From the NCBI GenBank assembly GCA_963821925.1, contig CAWGFO010000002.1:372001-436000 (forward strand): 64,000 bases of DNA, in the 5' to 3' direction. The DNA comes from JAOUEA01 sp963821925. Its GTDB lineage: Bacteria; Actinomycetota; UBA4738; HRBIN12. This document shows, piece after piece, positions 21,523-29,161 of this stretch. The stretch's first letter is position 1, and each line of letters starts with the position of its first letter. The position numbers were made by a program, and so were the translations under genes. The notes under the pieces were generated by a model. The model ran no database searches, was not told the DNA's origin, and saw only the letters and a list, made by a program, of their open reading frames with translations.

Positions 21523-21809
21523 AGTCGCCCCGTGACGTGATCCTCCGGCCGATCGTGTCGGAGAAGTCGTACGCCGGGCTCGAGGCGGGCAGCTACACGT
21601 TCCTCGTCGACCCCCGGGCGAACAAGACCGAGATCAAGGAGGCGATCCAGGCGATCTGGGACGTCCGCGTGACCTCGGTGAACACCCTGAACCGTCCCGG
21701 CAAGACGAAGCGGCGCGGCTACACGAAGGGCAAGCGCCCCGATCAGAAGCGCGCGATCGTGACCCTGGCCGAGGGCGACTCCATCGAGATCTTCGAGAGC
21801 GGGAAGTAG
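21519..21809 (+). CDS. rplW: 50S ribosomal protein L23
   Basis: The product has 96 residues. The GTG at 21519 overlaps the rplD stop, giving coupled translation. It contains SPRDVILRPIVSEKSYAGLE and the tunnel-exit loop (VNTLNRPGKTKRRGYTKGK). L23 is the docking site for SRP and trigger factor at the tunnel exit. Confidence 0.96.
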   Translation: MKSPRDVILRPIVSEKSYAGLEAGSYTFLVDPRANKTEIKEAIQAIWDVRVTSVNTLNRPGKTKRRGYTKGKRPDQKRAIVTLAEGDSIEIFESGK

Positions 21810-21812
21810 GAC

Positions 21813-22643
21813 ATGGCCGTTCGTAAATACAAGCCGACGACCCCCGGGCGCCGCGGCGCGAGCGTCTCCACCTTCGAGGAGATCACGCGCTCGACGCCCG
21901 AGAAGTCGCTCGTCACGAAGGGGCGCAACAAGGCCGGGCGCAACGTGCACGGCCGCATCACGGCGCGCCACCACGGCGGCGGGAACAAGAACCGCTACCG
22001 CGTGATCGACTTCAAGCGGAACAAGGACGGCGTGCCCGCCAAGGTCGCGCACATCGAGTACGACCCGAACCGGAGCGCGCGCATCGCGCTGCTGCACTAC
22101 GCCGACGGCGAGAAGCGCTACATCCTCGCGCCGCAGGGCATCAAGCAGGGCGACACGCTGATGTCGGGTCCCGACGCGGAGATCCGTCCCGGGAACTCGC
22201 TGCCGCTGCGCAACATCCCGGTCGGCACCGTGATCCACGCGATCGAACTGAAACCCGGCGCCGGTGCCAAGATGGCCCGCTCCGCCGGCACCAGCGTCCA
22301 GCTGATGGCCAAGGAAGGCACGATGGCCACGCTCCGGCTGCCGAGCGGCGAGATGCGGCTGATCCCGGCGACCTGCAAGGGCACGGTCGGCGTGGTGGGC
22401 AACCCGGAGCACGAGCTGATCTCGCTCGGCAAGGCGGGCCGCGCCCGCTGGAAGAACAAGCGTCCGACCGTCCGTGGTGTGGCGATGAACCCCGTCGACC
22501 ACCCGCTGGGCGGCGGAGAAGGCAAGTCGTCGGGCGGCCGGCACCCTTCGAGTCCCTGGGGCAAGAAGGAAGGCCGCACGCGCAAGAAGAACAAGGCGTC
22601 GAGCAAGTACATCGTTCGCCGCCGCGGGAAGGGTCGGGGCTAG
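21813..22643 (+). CDS. rplB: 50S ribosomal protein L2
   Basis: This 276-residue core protein lies near the peptidyl-transferase centre. It contains KYKPTTPGRRG, GRITARHHGGGNKNRYRVIDFKRN and the C-terminal VRGVAMNPVDHPLGGGEGKSSGGRHP, whose His is the conserved one important for activity. It is followed after 2 bases by rpsS. Confidence 0.97.
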   Translation: MAVRKYKPTTPGRRGASVSTFEEITRSTPEKSLVTKGRNKAGRNVHGRITARHHGGGNKNRYRVIDFKRNKDGVPAKVAHIEYDPNRSARIALLHYADGEKRYILAPQGIKQGDTLMSGPDAEIRPGNSLPLRNIPVGTVIHAIELKPGAGAKMARSAGTSVQLMAKEGTMATLRLPSGEMRLIPATCKGTVGVVGNPEHELISLGKAGRARWKNKRPTVRGVAMNPVDHPLGGGEGKSSGGRHPSSPWGKKEGRTRKKNKASSKYIVRRRGKGRG

Positions 22644-22645
22644 TC

Positions 22646-22927
22646 ATGCCGAGGTCCGTCAAGAAGGGTCCGTTCGTCGACGACCACCTGTTGGTCAAGG
22701 TCGAGGACATGAACAAGAAGGGCGAGAAGCGGGTCATCAAGACCTGGTCGCGCCGCAGCACGATCGTGCCCGAGATGCTCGGTCACACGATCGCCGTGCA
22801 CGACGGTCGCAAGCACGTGCCGGTGTTCATCTCCGAGTCGATGGTGGGGCACAAGCTGGGCGAGTTCGCGCCCACCCGCACGTTCCGCTCGCACTCGAGG
22901 GACGAGCGTCGGAGTGGAGTGAGGTAA
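22646..22927 (+). CDS. rpsS: 30S ribosomal protein S19
   Basis: The 93-residue product reads MPRSVKKGPFVDDHLLVKVE..., with IKTWSRRSTIVPEMLGHTIAVHDGRKHVPVFI and the C-terminal LGEFAPTRTFRSHS. It binds the 16S head with S13. rplV starts immediately after its stop. Confidence 0.97.
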   Translation: MPRSVKKGPFVDDHLLVKVEDMNKKGEKRVIKTWSRRSTIVPEMLGHTIAVHDGRKHVPVFISESMVGHKLGEFAPTRTFRSHSRDERRSGVR

Positions 22928-23272
22928 GTGGAAGCTCGAGCCACCATGAAATACGTGCGTACCTCCCCGCGGAAGATGCGGCGGGTGGTCGACCTCATCC
23001 GCGGCCAGCACGTGGAGGAGGCGCGGCGCATCCTGCGCTTCTCGCCGCTCGGGGCGACGCACGACGTCGAGAAGCTCCTGAACAGTGCCATCGCGAACGC
23101 CGAGCAGAAGCCCGGCGTGATCGCCGACAACCTCATGGTGTCGCGCGCCTGGGTCGACGAGGGCCCGACGCTTCGCCGCTACCGTCCGCGCGCCTACGGC
23201 CGCGCGGCGCGGGTGCGCAAGCGCACATCGCATGTGACGCTCGTCGTGGAGACGATGGGAGAGGATCACTAG
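22928..23272 (+). CDS. rplV: 50S ribosomal protein L22
   Basis: The product has 114 residues from a GTG directly after the rpsS stop. It contains MKYVRTSPRKMRRVVDLIRG and the beta-hairpin RAWVDEGPTLRRYRPRAYGRAARVRKRTSH, which reaches the exit-tunnel constriction and is the site of macrolide mutations elsewhere. It is intact here. Confidence 0.96.
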   Translation: MEARATMKYVRTSPRKMRRVVDLIRGQHVEEARRILRFSPLGATHDVEKLLNSAIANAEQKPGVIADNLMVSRAWVDEGPTLRRYRPRAYGRAARVRKRTSHVTLVVETMGEDH

Positions 23273-24129
23273 TGGGTCACAAGGTCAACCCCTACGGGTT
23301 CCGGTTGGGGATCATCTATCCCTGGAAGTCCAACTGGTACGCCGGTCAGCGCGACTACGCCGACCAGCTGCACGAGGACATCTGGATCCGCAAGCACATC
23401 CGTTCCCGCCTGTCGCGTGCCGGCATCTCCTCGATCGACATCGAGCGCAAGGGCGACCAGATCTGGGTGTTCATCCGCACGGCCCGCCCCGGCATCGTGA
23501 TCGGCCGCAAGGGCGCCGAGGTCGACCGCCTGCGCAAGGACATCGAGCGCTACTCCAAGAAGCGCGTCGACGTGAAGGTCGAGGACATGAACCAGGCCGC
23601 GAGCGAGTCTCGTCCCGAGACCGACGCCGCCCTGCTCGCGCAGGGGGTGGCCGAGCAGCTCGCCGGCCGCGTGGCGTTCCGCCGGGCGATGCGCCGGGCG
23701 GTGCAGACCGCGATGCGTTCGGGCGCCCTGGGCGTCCGCGTGGCCTGCGGCGGCCGACTCGGCGGTGCCGAGATGGGCCGCCGCGAGTGGTATCGCGAGG
23801 GCCGGGTGCCGTTGCACACGCTCCGCGCGAAGGTCGACTTCGGCACGGCCGAAGCCAAGACCACGTTCGGCGTGGTCGGCGTGAAGGTCTGGGTCTACCA
23901 CGGCGACGAGGTGCCACGGCGCGAGCAGGACACCGAGCGCGCCCTGGCGCGCGCCCACGCGACCGCGCAGCAGGTCGACACCTCGGGTCGGGGCGGCGGC
24001 ACCATCACCGCGACCGTCGAGGCTCCCGCGCCGGCCGCCGTGACCGTGGCCACCGAACCCGAGGCCCCCGCGTCCACCGAGACCGCGCCGGCCGAGACCG
24101 TCGCGCCCGCGGAGGGCGGTGAGGCCTGA
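23272..24129 (+). CDS. rpsC: 30S ribosomal protein S3
   Basis: The 285-residue product is clearly longer than the usual 210-230. The GTG at 23272 overlaps the rplV stop. The KH domain (ERKGDQIWVFIRTARPGIVIGRKGAEVDRLR) and the C-terminal S3 domain (GRLGGAEMGRREWYREGRVPLHTLRAKVDFG) are normal. An Ala/Pro/Glu/Thr tail of about 60 residues follows from about residue 230 and is probably disordered at the mRNA entry side. Confidence 0.96.
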   Translation: MGHKVNPYGFRLGIIYPWKSNWYAGQRDYADQLHEDIWIRKHIRSRLSRAGISSIDIERKGDQIWVFIRTARPGIVIGRKGAEVDRLRKDIERYSKKRVDVKVEDMNQAASESRPETDAALLAQGVAEQLAGRVAFRRAMRRAVQTAMRSGALGVRVACGGRLGGAEMGRREWYREGRVPLHTLRAKVDFGTAEAKTTFGVVGVKVWVYHGDEVPRREQDTERALARAHATAQQVDTSGRGGGTITATVEAPAPAAVTVATEPEAPASTETAPAETVAPAEGGEA

Positions 24130-24542
24130 TGCTGGCACCCAAGAAGATCAAGCACCGCAAGCAGCACCGGGGCCACCGCCGCGGTATGGCCAAGGGCGGC
24201 ACCGAGATCAACTACGGCGACTACGGTCTGGTGGCGCTCGAGGCCGCCTGGATCACGAACCGCCAGATCGAGTCGGCGCGTGTCGCGATCACGCGGCACA
24301 TCAAGCGTGGTGGGAAGGTGTGGATCAACATCTTCCCGGACAAGCCGGTGACCAAGAAGCCCGCCGAGACCCGCATGGGCTCGGGCAAGGGCAACCCCGA
24401 GGGGTGGGTCGCCGTGGTGAAGCCGGGCCGCGTGATGTTCGAGCTGGCCGGGGTACCGGAGGCGCTCGCGCGTGAGGCCATGAAGCGTGCTCAGCACAAG
24501 CTGCCGATCAAGACCAAGTTCATCAGCCGGGTAGGGGAGTAA
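24129..24542 (+). CDS. rplP: 50S ribosomal protein L16
   Basis: The 137-residue product has an ATG that overlaps the rpsC TGA. It contains MLAPKKIKHRKQHRGHRRGMAKGG, INYGDYGLVALEAAWITNRQIE and MGSGKGNPEGWVAVVKPGR. L16 helps organise the A-site and binds late in 50S assembly. Confidence 0.97.
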   Translation: MLAPKKIKHRKQHRGHRRGMAKGGTEINYGDYGLVALEAAWITNRQIESARVAITRHIKRGGKVWINIFPDKPVTKKPAETRMGSGKGNPEGWVAVVKPGRVMFELAGVPEALAREAMKRAQHKLPIKTKFISRVGE

Positions 24543-24544
24543 CG

Positions 24545-24784
24545 ATGTCGAGCAAGGCCGCCGAACTGCGCGAGCTTCCCGACGAGGAGCTCGTGAGCCG
24601 CATCGAGTCCTCGAAGGAGGAGCTCTTCAACCTGCGCTTCCAGCTCGCGACGGGCCAGCTCGACAACCCGTCCCGGCTCAAGGAGGTGCGCCACGAGGTG
24701 GCGCGCATCGCCACCGTGCTGCGTGAGCGCGAGCTCGAGCTCGAGCTCGACGCGCTGGCCGCGGCGGCCGAGGAGGACCTGTGA
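24545..24784 (+). CDS. rpmC: 50S ribosomal protein L29
   Basis: This 79-residue coiled-coil protein includes ELRELPDEELVSRIESSKEELFNLRFQLATGQLDN and a conserved RLKEVRHEVARIATVLRERE. It carries a slightly longer acidic end than the typical 65-residue protein. rpsQ begins inside its last codons. Confidence 0.95.
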   Translation: MSSKAAELRELPDEELVSRIESSKEELFNLRFQLATGQLDNPSRLKEVRHEVARIATVLRERELELELDALAAAAEEDL

Positions 24785-25068
24785 GCGACGAGCAGAACAC
24801 CACGACCCGAAGCGAAGAACGGGGCCGCCGCAAGGTGCGTACCGGCGTGGTCGTGTCCGACGCGATGGACAAGACCGTGCTGGTCCGGATCGACCGGCAG
24901 GTGCGGCACGGCCTGTATCAGAAGACGGTCCGCCGGTCGTCCAAGCTCGCCGCGCACGACGAGGCGAACGACGCGCACGTGGGCGACACCGTCCGCGTGA
25001 TGGAGACCCGCCCGGTCTCGAAGTCGAAGCGCTGGCGGGTCATCGAGATCGTGGAGCGGGCGAAGTGA
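24781..25068 (+). CDS. rpsQ: 30S ribosomal protein S17
   Basis: The product has 95 residues from a GTG at 24781 that overlaps the rpmC stop. The OB-fold reads RKVRTGVVVSDAMDKTVLVRIDRQVRHGLYQKTVRRSSKL, with the conserved GDTVRVMETRPVSKSKRWRVIEI. About 15 polar residues precede the core. Confidence 0.96.
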   Translation: MSDEQNTTTRSEERGRRKVRTGVVVSDAMDKTVLVRIDRQVRHGLYQKTVRRSSKLAAHDEANDAHVGDTVRVMETRPVSKSKRWRVIEIVERAK

Positions 25069-25433
25069 TCCAGCAGGAGACGCGCTGCAAGGTCGCGGAC
25101 AACACGGGGGCCAAAGAGGTCCTGTGCATCCGCGTGCTCGGCGGGTCCGCGCGCCGCTACGCCGGTGTCGGCGACGTGATCGTCGGCACGGTCAAGGACG
25201 CCCTGCCGGGCGGCGGCGTGAAGAAGGGCGAGGTCGTCCGTGCCGTCGTCGTGCGCACCGCCAAGGAGCGTCGGCGCCCCGATGGTTCCTACATCCGCTT
25301 CGACGACAACGCGGTCGTGCTCATCAACGAGCAGAAGAACCCGCGCGGCACCCGGATCTTCGGGCCGGTCGCGCGCGAGCTGCGCGAGAAGAAGTTCATG
25401 AAGATCATCTCGCTCGCACCGGAGGTGCTGTAA
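25065..25433 (+). CDS. rplN: 50S ribosomal protein L14
   Basis: The product has 122 residues, the canonical length, from the GTG at 25065 inside the end of rpsQ (initial VIQQETRCKVADNTGAKEVLCIRVLGG). GGGVKKGEVVRAVVVRT and the end GPVARELREKKFMKIISLAPEVL are conserved. It lies at the subunit interface. Confidence 0.96.
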   Translation: MIQQETRCKVADNTGAKEVLCIRVLGGSARRYAGVGDVIVGTVKDALPGGGVKKGEVVRAVVVRTAKERRRPDGSYIRFDDNAVVLINEQKNPRGTRIFGPVARELREKKFMKIISLAPEVL

Positions 25434-25435
25434 CC

Positions 25436-25771
25436 ATGCCGGGCGTCAACATCAAGAAGGACGACACCGTGAAGGTGTTGCAGGGCAAGGACCGCGGCCG
25501 GGAAGGCCGCGTGGTCCGCGTCGACCCCGGCGGTCGCCGGGTGATGGTGGACGGCGTGGCGATGGCCAAGAAGCACTCGCGTTCGAGCGGCAAGCGCTCG
25601 ACCAGCGGTCAGCAGCTCCAGCAGGGCGGGATCATCGACATCGAGATGTACATCGACATCTCCAACGTCGCGATCGTCTGCAGGAGTTGCGGGCAGGCCA
25701 CGCGCGTCGGGCAGCGGATCGAGGGCGACGAGAAGCTTCGGATCTGCAGGAAGTGCGAGGCGGAGCTGTGA
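25436..25771 (+). CDS. rplX: 50S ribosomal protein L24 (with zinc-ribbon end)
   Basis: The 111-residue product starts at the ATG at 25436. The KOW motif is VLQGKDRGREGRVVRVDPGGRRVMVDG. The C-terminal part contains two Cys pairs, VCRSCGQATRVGQRI and RICRKCEAEL, which can bind one zinc ion; many L24 proteins lack them. L24 starts 50S assembly at the tunnel exit. Confidence 0.95.
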   Translation: MPGVNIKKDDTVKVLQGKDRGREGRVVRVDPGGRRVMVDGVAMAKKHSRSSGKRSTSGQQLQQGGIIDIEMYIDISNVAIVCRSCGQATRVGQRIEGDEKLRICRKCEAEL

Positions 25772-26343
25772 GCGACTACACCCCGAGGCTGAAGGTGCGG
25801 TACCGCGACGAGATCCGGCCGGCGCTCAAGGACGAGCTCGGCCTGGCCAACATCATGCAGGTGCCGGGGCTCTCGAAGATCGTGATCAACATGGGCATCG
25901 GCGACGCCGTCAAGGACGGTCGTATGCTGGATGCCGCGCTCGAGGACCTCACGATCATCGCCGGCCAGAAGCCGGTGGTGACGAAGGCCCGCAAGTCGAT
26001 CGCCGGTTTCAAGCTCCGCGAGGGCATGCCGATCGGCGCGAAGGTCACCCTGCGTGGTGACCGGATGTGGGAGTTCTACGACCGGCTCGTGTCGCTCGCG
26101 CTGCCGCGCATCCGCGACTTCCGCGGGATGAGCCCGGAGGCGTTCGACGGGCATGGCAACTACACGATGGGCGTCACCGAGCAGCTGATCTTCCCGGAGA
26201 TCGATTACGACAAAGTGGCGAACGTGCGCGGGATGGACATCACGATCGTCACGACCGCGACCACCGACGACGAGGGACGTGCTCTCCTCGTGGCGCTCGG
26301 CTTCCCCCTGACGGGGCAGTCGGTCACCGCGCAGGCGAGCTGA
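25768..26343 (+). CDS. rplE: 50S ribosomal protein L5
   Basis: The product has 191 residues from the GTG at 25768 that overlaps the rplX stop. It contains MQVPGLSKIVINMGIGDAVKDGR, AGQKPVVTKARKSIAGFKLREGMPIGAKVTLRG and the C-terminal GMDITIVTTATTDDEGRALLVALGFP. It binds 5S rRNA with L18. Confidence 0.96.
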   Translation: MSDYTPRLKVRYRDEIRPALKDELGLANIMQVPGLSKIVINMGIGDAVKDGRMLDAALEDLTIIAGQKPVVTKARKSIAGFKLREGMPIGAKVTLRGDRMWEFYDRLVSLALPRIRDFRGMSPEAFDGHGNYTMGVTEQLIFPEIDYDKVANVRGMDITIVTTATTDDEGRALLVALGFPLTGQSVTAQAS

Positions 26344-26357
26344 GGCGGGAATACGAC

Positions 26358-26543
26358 ATGGCGAAGAAGGCACTGATCAACAAGCAGGAAGGCAAGCAGA
26401 AGTTCCGCGTGCGCGCGTACACGCGCTGCCAGAAGTGCGGGCGGCCGCGCGCCGTCTACAAGCGATTCCTGCTCTGCCGCATCTGCTTCCGCGAGCTGGC
26501 GCACGCGGGCGAGCTGCCGGGGGTGACGAAGTCCTCATGGTGA
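26358..26543 (+). CDS. rpsZ: 30S ribosomal protein S14, zinc type
   Basis: The 61-residue product is the short, zinc-binding form. Cys-x2-Cys (CQKC) and a second pair (CRIC) frame GRPRAVYKRFLL. It starts at the ATG at 26358 and ends HAGELPGVTKSSW. It lies in the spc position between L5 and S8, and its stop overlaps rpsH. Confidence 0.95.
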   Translation: MAKKALINKQEGKQKFRVRAYTRCQKCGRPRAVYKRFLLCRICFRELAHAGELPGVTKSSW

Positions 26544-26959
26544 CCAAGGCGAAGTTCTCGAGCAACGTCTCGGACCCCGTGGCCGACCTGCTCACCCGGA
26601 TCCGCAACGCGAACCTGGCGTACAAGGACGACCTCGTGGCGCCGGTGTCCAAGTCGAACGAGGCGATCCTGAAGATCCTGGCGCAGGAGGGCTTCATCGA
26701 CGGCTTCGACCGCGAGGGCGAGGGCATCGATGCCGCCTTCCGCATCCGGCTGAAGTACGGGAAGGGCCGCGTGCGCACGATCACGGGCATCAAGCGCATA
26801 TCGTCGCCCGGGCGCCGCGTGTACACGGGCCGCCACCGGCTGCCGCGCGTGCTCGGCGGGCTGGGCGTCGCGATCGTGTCGACCTCCCAGGGCGTGATGA
26901 CCGACAAGGACGCCTCCCGCAAGGGCATCGGCGGCGAAGTCCTGGCCTACGTGTGGTGA
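26537..26959 (+). CDS. rpsH: 30S ribosomal protein S8
   Basis: The product has 140 residues from the ATG at 26537, which overlaps the S14 end. It contains DPVADLLTRIRNANLAYKDDLVAPVSKSNEAILKILAQEGFI and the C-terminal LGGLGVAIVSTSQGVMTDKDASRKGIGGEVLAYVW. In E. coli S8 represses the spc operon. Confidence 0.95.
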   Translation: MVTKAKFSSNVSDPVADLLTRIRNANLAYKDDLVAPVSKSNEAILKILAQEGFIDGFDREGEGIDAAFRIRLKYGKGRVRTITGIKRISSPGRRVYTGRHRLPRVLGGLGVAIVSTSQGVMTDKDASRKGIGGEVLAYVW

Positions 26960-26963
26960 TGAG

Positions 26964-27515
26964 ATGAGTCGTATCGGAAAGCAGCCCATCGAGATCCCCG
27001 GCGGCGTCGACGTGACGATCGCCGAGGGGAACGTGGTCACGGTCAAGGGCCCACGAGGGACCCTGACCCAGACGATGCATCCCGACATGCGCTTGGTCGC
27101 CGAGGAGGCCGTGGTGCGCGTGGAGCGTCCCGACGACGAGGGCGTCAACCGGAGCCTGCACGGCCTCACCCGCACGCTGCTCGCGAACATGGTCGAGGGC
27201 GTGACGAACGGGTTCGAGAAGCGCCTCGCGATCGTCGGTGTCGGCTACCGCGCCGCCTTGAAGGGCAAGGACCTCGAGGTGCAGGCGGGCTACTCGCACC
27301 CGGTGATGGTGCCGGTGCCCGAGGGCATCGAGTTCGAGACGCCGACCCCGACGTCGATCGTCGTGCGCGGCAACGACAAGCAGGCGGTGGGTGAGATCGC
27401 GGCGAAGATCCGCAAGATCCGCAAGCCCGAGCCCTACAAGGGCAAGGGGATCCGCTACGAGAACGAGCACGTGCGCAAGAAGGCCGGCAAGGCTGCGAAG
27501 AGTGGTGCTGCCTGA
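26964..27515 (+). CDS. rplF: 50S ribosomal protein L6
   Basis: The 183-residue protein has two homologous domains, with MSRIGKQPIEIPGGVDVTI, GLTRTLLANMVEGVTNGFEKRLAIVGVGYRA and the signature PEPYKGKGIRYENEHVRKKAGK. It lies near the factor-binding centre. Confidence 0.97.
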   Translation: MSRIGKQPIEIPGGVDVTIAEGNVVTVKGPRGTLTQTMHPDMRLVAEEAVVRVERPDDEGVNRSLHGLTRTLLANMVEGVTNGFEKRLAIVGVGYRAALKGKDLEVQAGYSHPVMVPVPEGIEFETPTPTSIVVRGNDKQAVGEIAAKIRKIRKPEPYKGKGIRYENEHVRKKAGKAAKSGAA

Positions 27516-27862
27516 TGGACGCGAAGACCAAGCGCAACGCGCGCCTGCGGCGGCACACCCGCGTGCGCAAGAAGGTGGCGGGCAACGAGACCCGGCCCCG
27601 GCTGGCGGTGTTCCGGTCGAACCGACACATCTACGCGCAGCTGATCGACGACGTGCGCGCGGTCACGATCGCGGCCGCATCCGACGCCGAGGTCAAGGGC
27701 GACGACAAGACCACCCGGGCCAAGGCCGTCGGCGAGCTGCTCGCGAGCCGGGCCAAGGACGCCGGCATCGAGGCCGCGGTATTCGACCGCGGCGGCCGGC
27801 TGTACCACGGTCGTGTGGCGGCCCTCGCAGAGGGCGCCCGCGAAGGAGGACTCCAGATCTGA
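27515..27862 (+). CDS. rplR: 50S ribosomal protein L18
   Basis: The 115-residue product has an ATG that overlaps the rplF stop. It contains ARLRRHTRVRKKVAGNETRPRLAVFRSNRHIYAQLIDD and ends with VFDRGGRLYHGRVAALAEGAREGGLQI. It carries 5S rRNA with L5. Confidence 0.96.
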   Translation: MDAKTKRNARLRRHTRVRKKVAGNETRPRLAVFRSNRHIYAQLIDDVRAVTIAAASDAEVKGDDKTTRAKAVGELLASRAKDAGIEAAVFDRGGRLYHGRVAALAEGAREGGLQI

Positions 27863-27863
27863 C

Positions 27864-28523
27864 ATGAGGCGATACGACGCGAACGCGCAAGACCGCAGTC
27901 CCTACGAGGAGCGGGTCATCTCGATCAACCGCGTGGCCAAGGTCGTCAAGGGCGGCCGTCGGTTCTCCTTCACCGCGTTGGTGGTCGTCGGTGACGGCGC
28001 GGGCCGCGTCGGCGTCGGCTACGGCAAGGCCAAGGAGGTGCCCTCGGCCATCGCCAAGGGCGTCGAGGAGGCCCGCAAGAAGATGTTCGACGTGCCGATG
28101 ATGGGCACCACGATCCCGCACGAGGTGATCGGCGAGGAGGGTGCCGGCGTGGTGCTCCTGAAGCCGGCCGCCCCCGGGACCGGGGTCATCGCCGGCGGGC
28201 CCGTCCGCGCGCTCGTGGAGTGCGCGGGGATCAAGGACATCCTGTCGAAGTCGATGGGCTCCTCGAACCAGATCAACATCGTGAAGGCCGCCGTCGACGG
28301 GCTGAAGCAGCTCCGCAAGCCCCAGCAGGTCGCCACCCTCCGGGGGCGCGACGTGCACGAGGTGGCGCCCAAGCCGATGCTCGAGGCCGTGGCCGCCGCC
28401 GAGGCGACCCTGCAGGCCCGCCGCACGGCCGCGCTCGAAGAGGTCTACAGCGACCAGCCGCAGGGCGGCCGACCGGGCAACCGCCCCGGCGGGCGCCCCG
28501 GTCCCGGCGGAGGCCGTCGATGA
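27864..28523 (+). CDS. rpsE: 30S ribosomal protein S5
   Basis: The 219-residue product starts at the ATG at 27864. The double-stranded-RNA-binding fold reads YEERVISINRVAKVVKGGRRFSFTALVVVGDGAGRVG, followed by KAKEVPSAIAKGVEEARKKM and GPVRALVECAGIKDILSKSMGSSNQINIVKA. The last 20 residues are a Gly/Arg/Pro-rich basic tail (GGRPGNRPGGRPGPGGGRR), not part of the usual S5 fold. rpmD begins inside its stop. Confidence 0.96.
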   Translation: MRRYDANAQDRSPYEERVISINRVAKVVKGGRRFSFTALVVVGDGAGRVGVGYGKAKEVPSAIAKGVEEARKKMFDVPMMGTTIPHEVIGEEGAGVVLLKPAAPGTGVIAGGPVRALVECAGIKDILSKSMGSSNQINIVKAAVDGLKQLRKPQQVATLRGRDVHEVAPKPMLEAVAAAEATLQARRTAALEEVYSDQPQGGRPGNRPGGRPGPGGGRR

Positions 28524-28702
28524 AGCTCAAGGTCACCCAGCGACGCAGCGTGATCGACCGCCCGAAGGACCAGAAGGACACGGTCCGTCGGCTCGGTCTC
28601 CATCGCATCAACGACACCGTCATCAAGGACGACCGCCCCGAGATCCGCGGGATGATCGCCAAGGTGCAGCACCTGGTCGACGTGGAAGAGGTCGAAGGAT
28701 GA
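28520..28702 (+). CDS. rpmD: 50S ribosomal protein L30
   Basis: The 60-residue bacterial-type L30 has an ATG that overlaps the rpsE stop. LKVTQRRSVIDRPKDQKDTVRRLGLHRINDTVIKDD and the end GMIAKVQHLVDVEEVEG are typical. It couples to rplO by an ATGA overlap. Confidence 0.95.
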   Translation: MKLKVTQRRSVIDRPKDQKDTVRRLGLHRINDTVIKDDRPEIRGMIAKVQHLVDVEEVEG

Positions 28703-29133
28703 AGCTCCATCACCTGAAGCCCGCCGAGGGCGCGAAGACGGACAAGAAGCGCGTCGGTCGCGGCCGTGCGGGCGTGCGGGGCAAGACCGCCGGTCGCGGG
28801 ACCAAGGGCACCGGCGCGCGCAAGAACGTGCCGGCCTGGTTCGAGGGCGGGCAGATGCCGCTCCAGCGGCGCGTGCCCAAGCTCAAGGGCTTCACGAACC
28901 CGAACCGCGTCGAGTACGCGCCGATCAACGTCGAGCTGCTCGCGAAGCACTTCGACGGCGAGGTGACCCCCGAGGCGCTCTACGCCCATGGCTTGGCGCA
29001 CAAGGGTCGTCCGGTGAAGGTGCTGGCCCGCGGGGAGATCGACAAGGCGCTCGTGGTGAAGGCCCACGCGTGCTCGGCCGCCGCCAAGGCGAAGATCGAG
29101 GCGGCCGGCGGCCGCGTCGAGCTCATCGCGTGA
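28699..29133 (+). CDS. rplO: 50S ribosomal protein L15
   Basis: The 144-residue protein starts MKLHHLKPAEGAKTDKKRVGRG. The Gly/Arg-rich RNA-binding stretch follows (RAGVRGKTAGRGTKGTGAR), then FEGGQMPLQRRVPKLKGF. It is the last protein of the spc ribosomal part; secY follows after 28 bases. Confidence 0.96.
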   Translation: MKLHHLKPAEGAKTDKKRVGRGRAGVRGKTAGRGTKGTGARKNVPAWFEGGQMPLQRRVPKLKGFTNPNRVEYAPINVELLAKHFDGEVTPEALYAHGLAHKGRPVKVLARGEIDKALVVKAHACSAAAKAKIEAAGGRVELIA

Positions 29134-29147
29134 GAGCGGCCCCGGGG

Positions 29148-29153
29148 TACGAT
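29148..29153 (+). promoter_or_regulatory. Possible internal promoter before secY (TACGAT)
   Basis: TACGAT lies 8 bases before the GTG of secY, in the only clear gap in this part of the run. No ribosome site precedes the GTG, so a leaderless secY transcript is possible beside read-through. Confidence 0.4.
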
Positions 29154-29161
29154 AGACGCCC

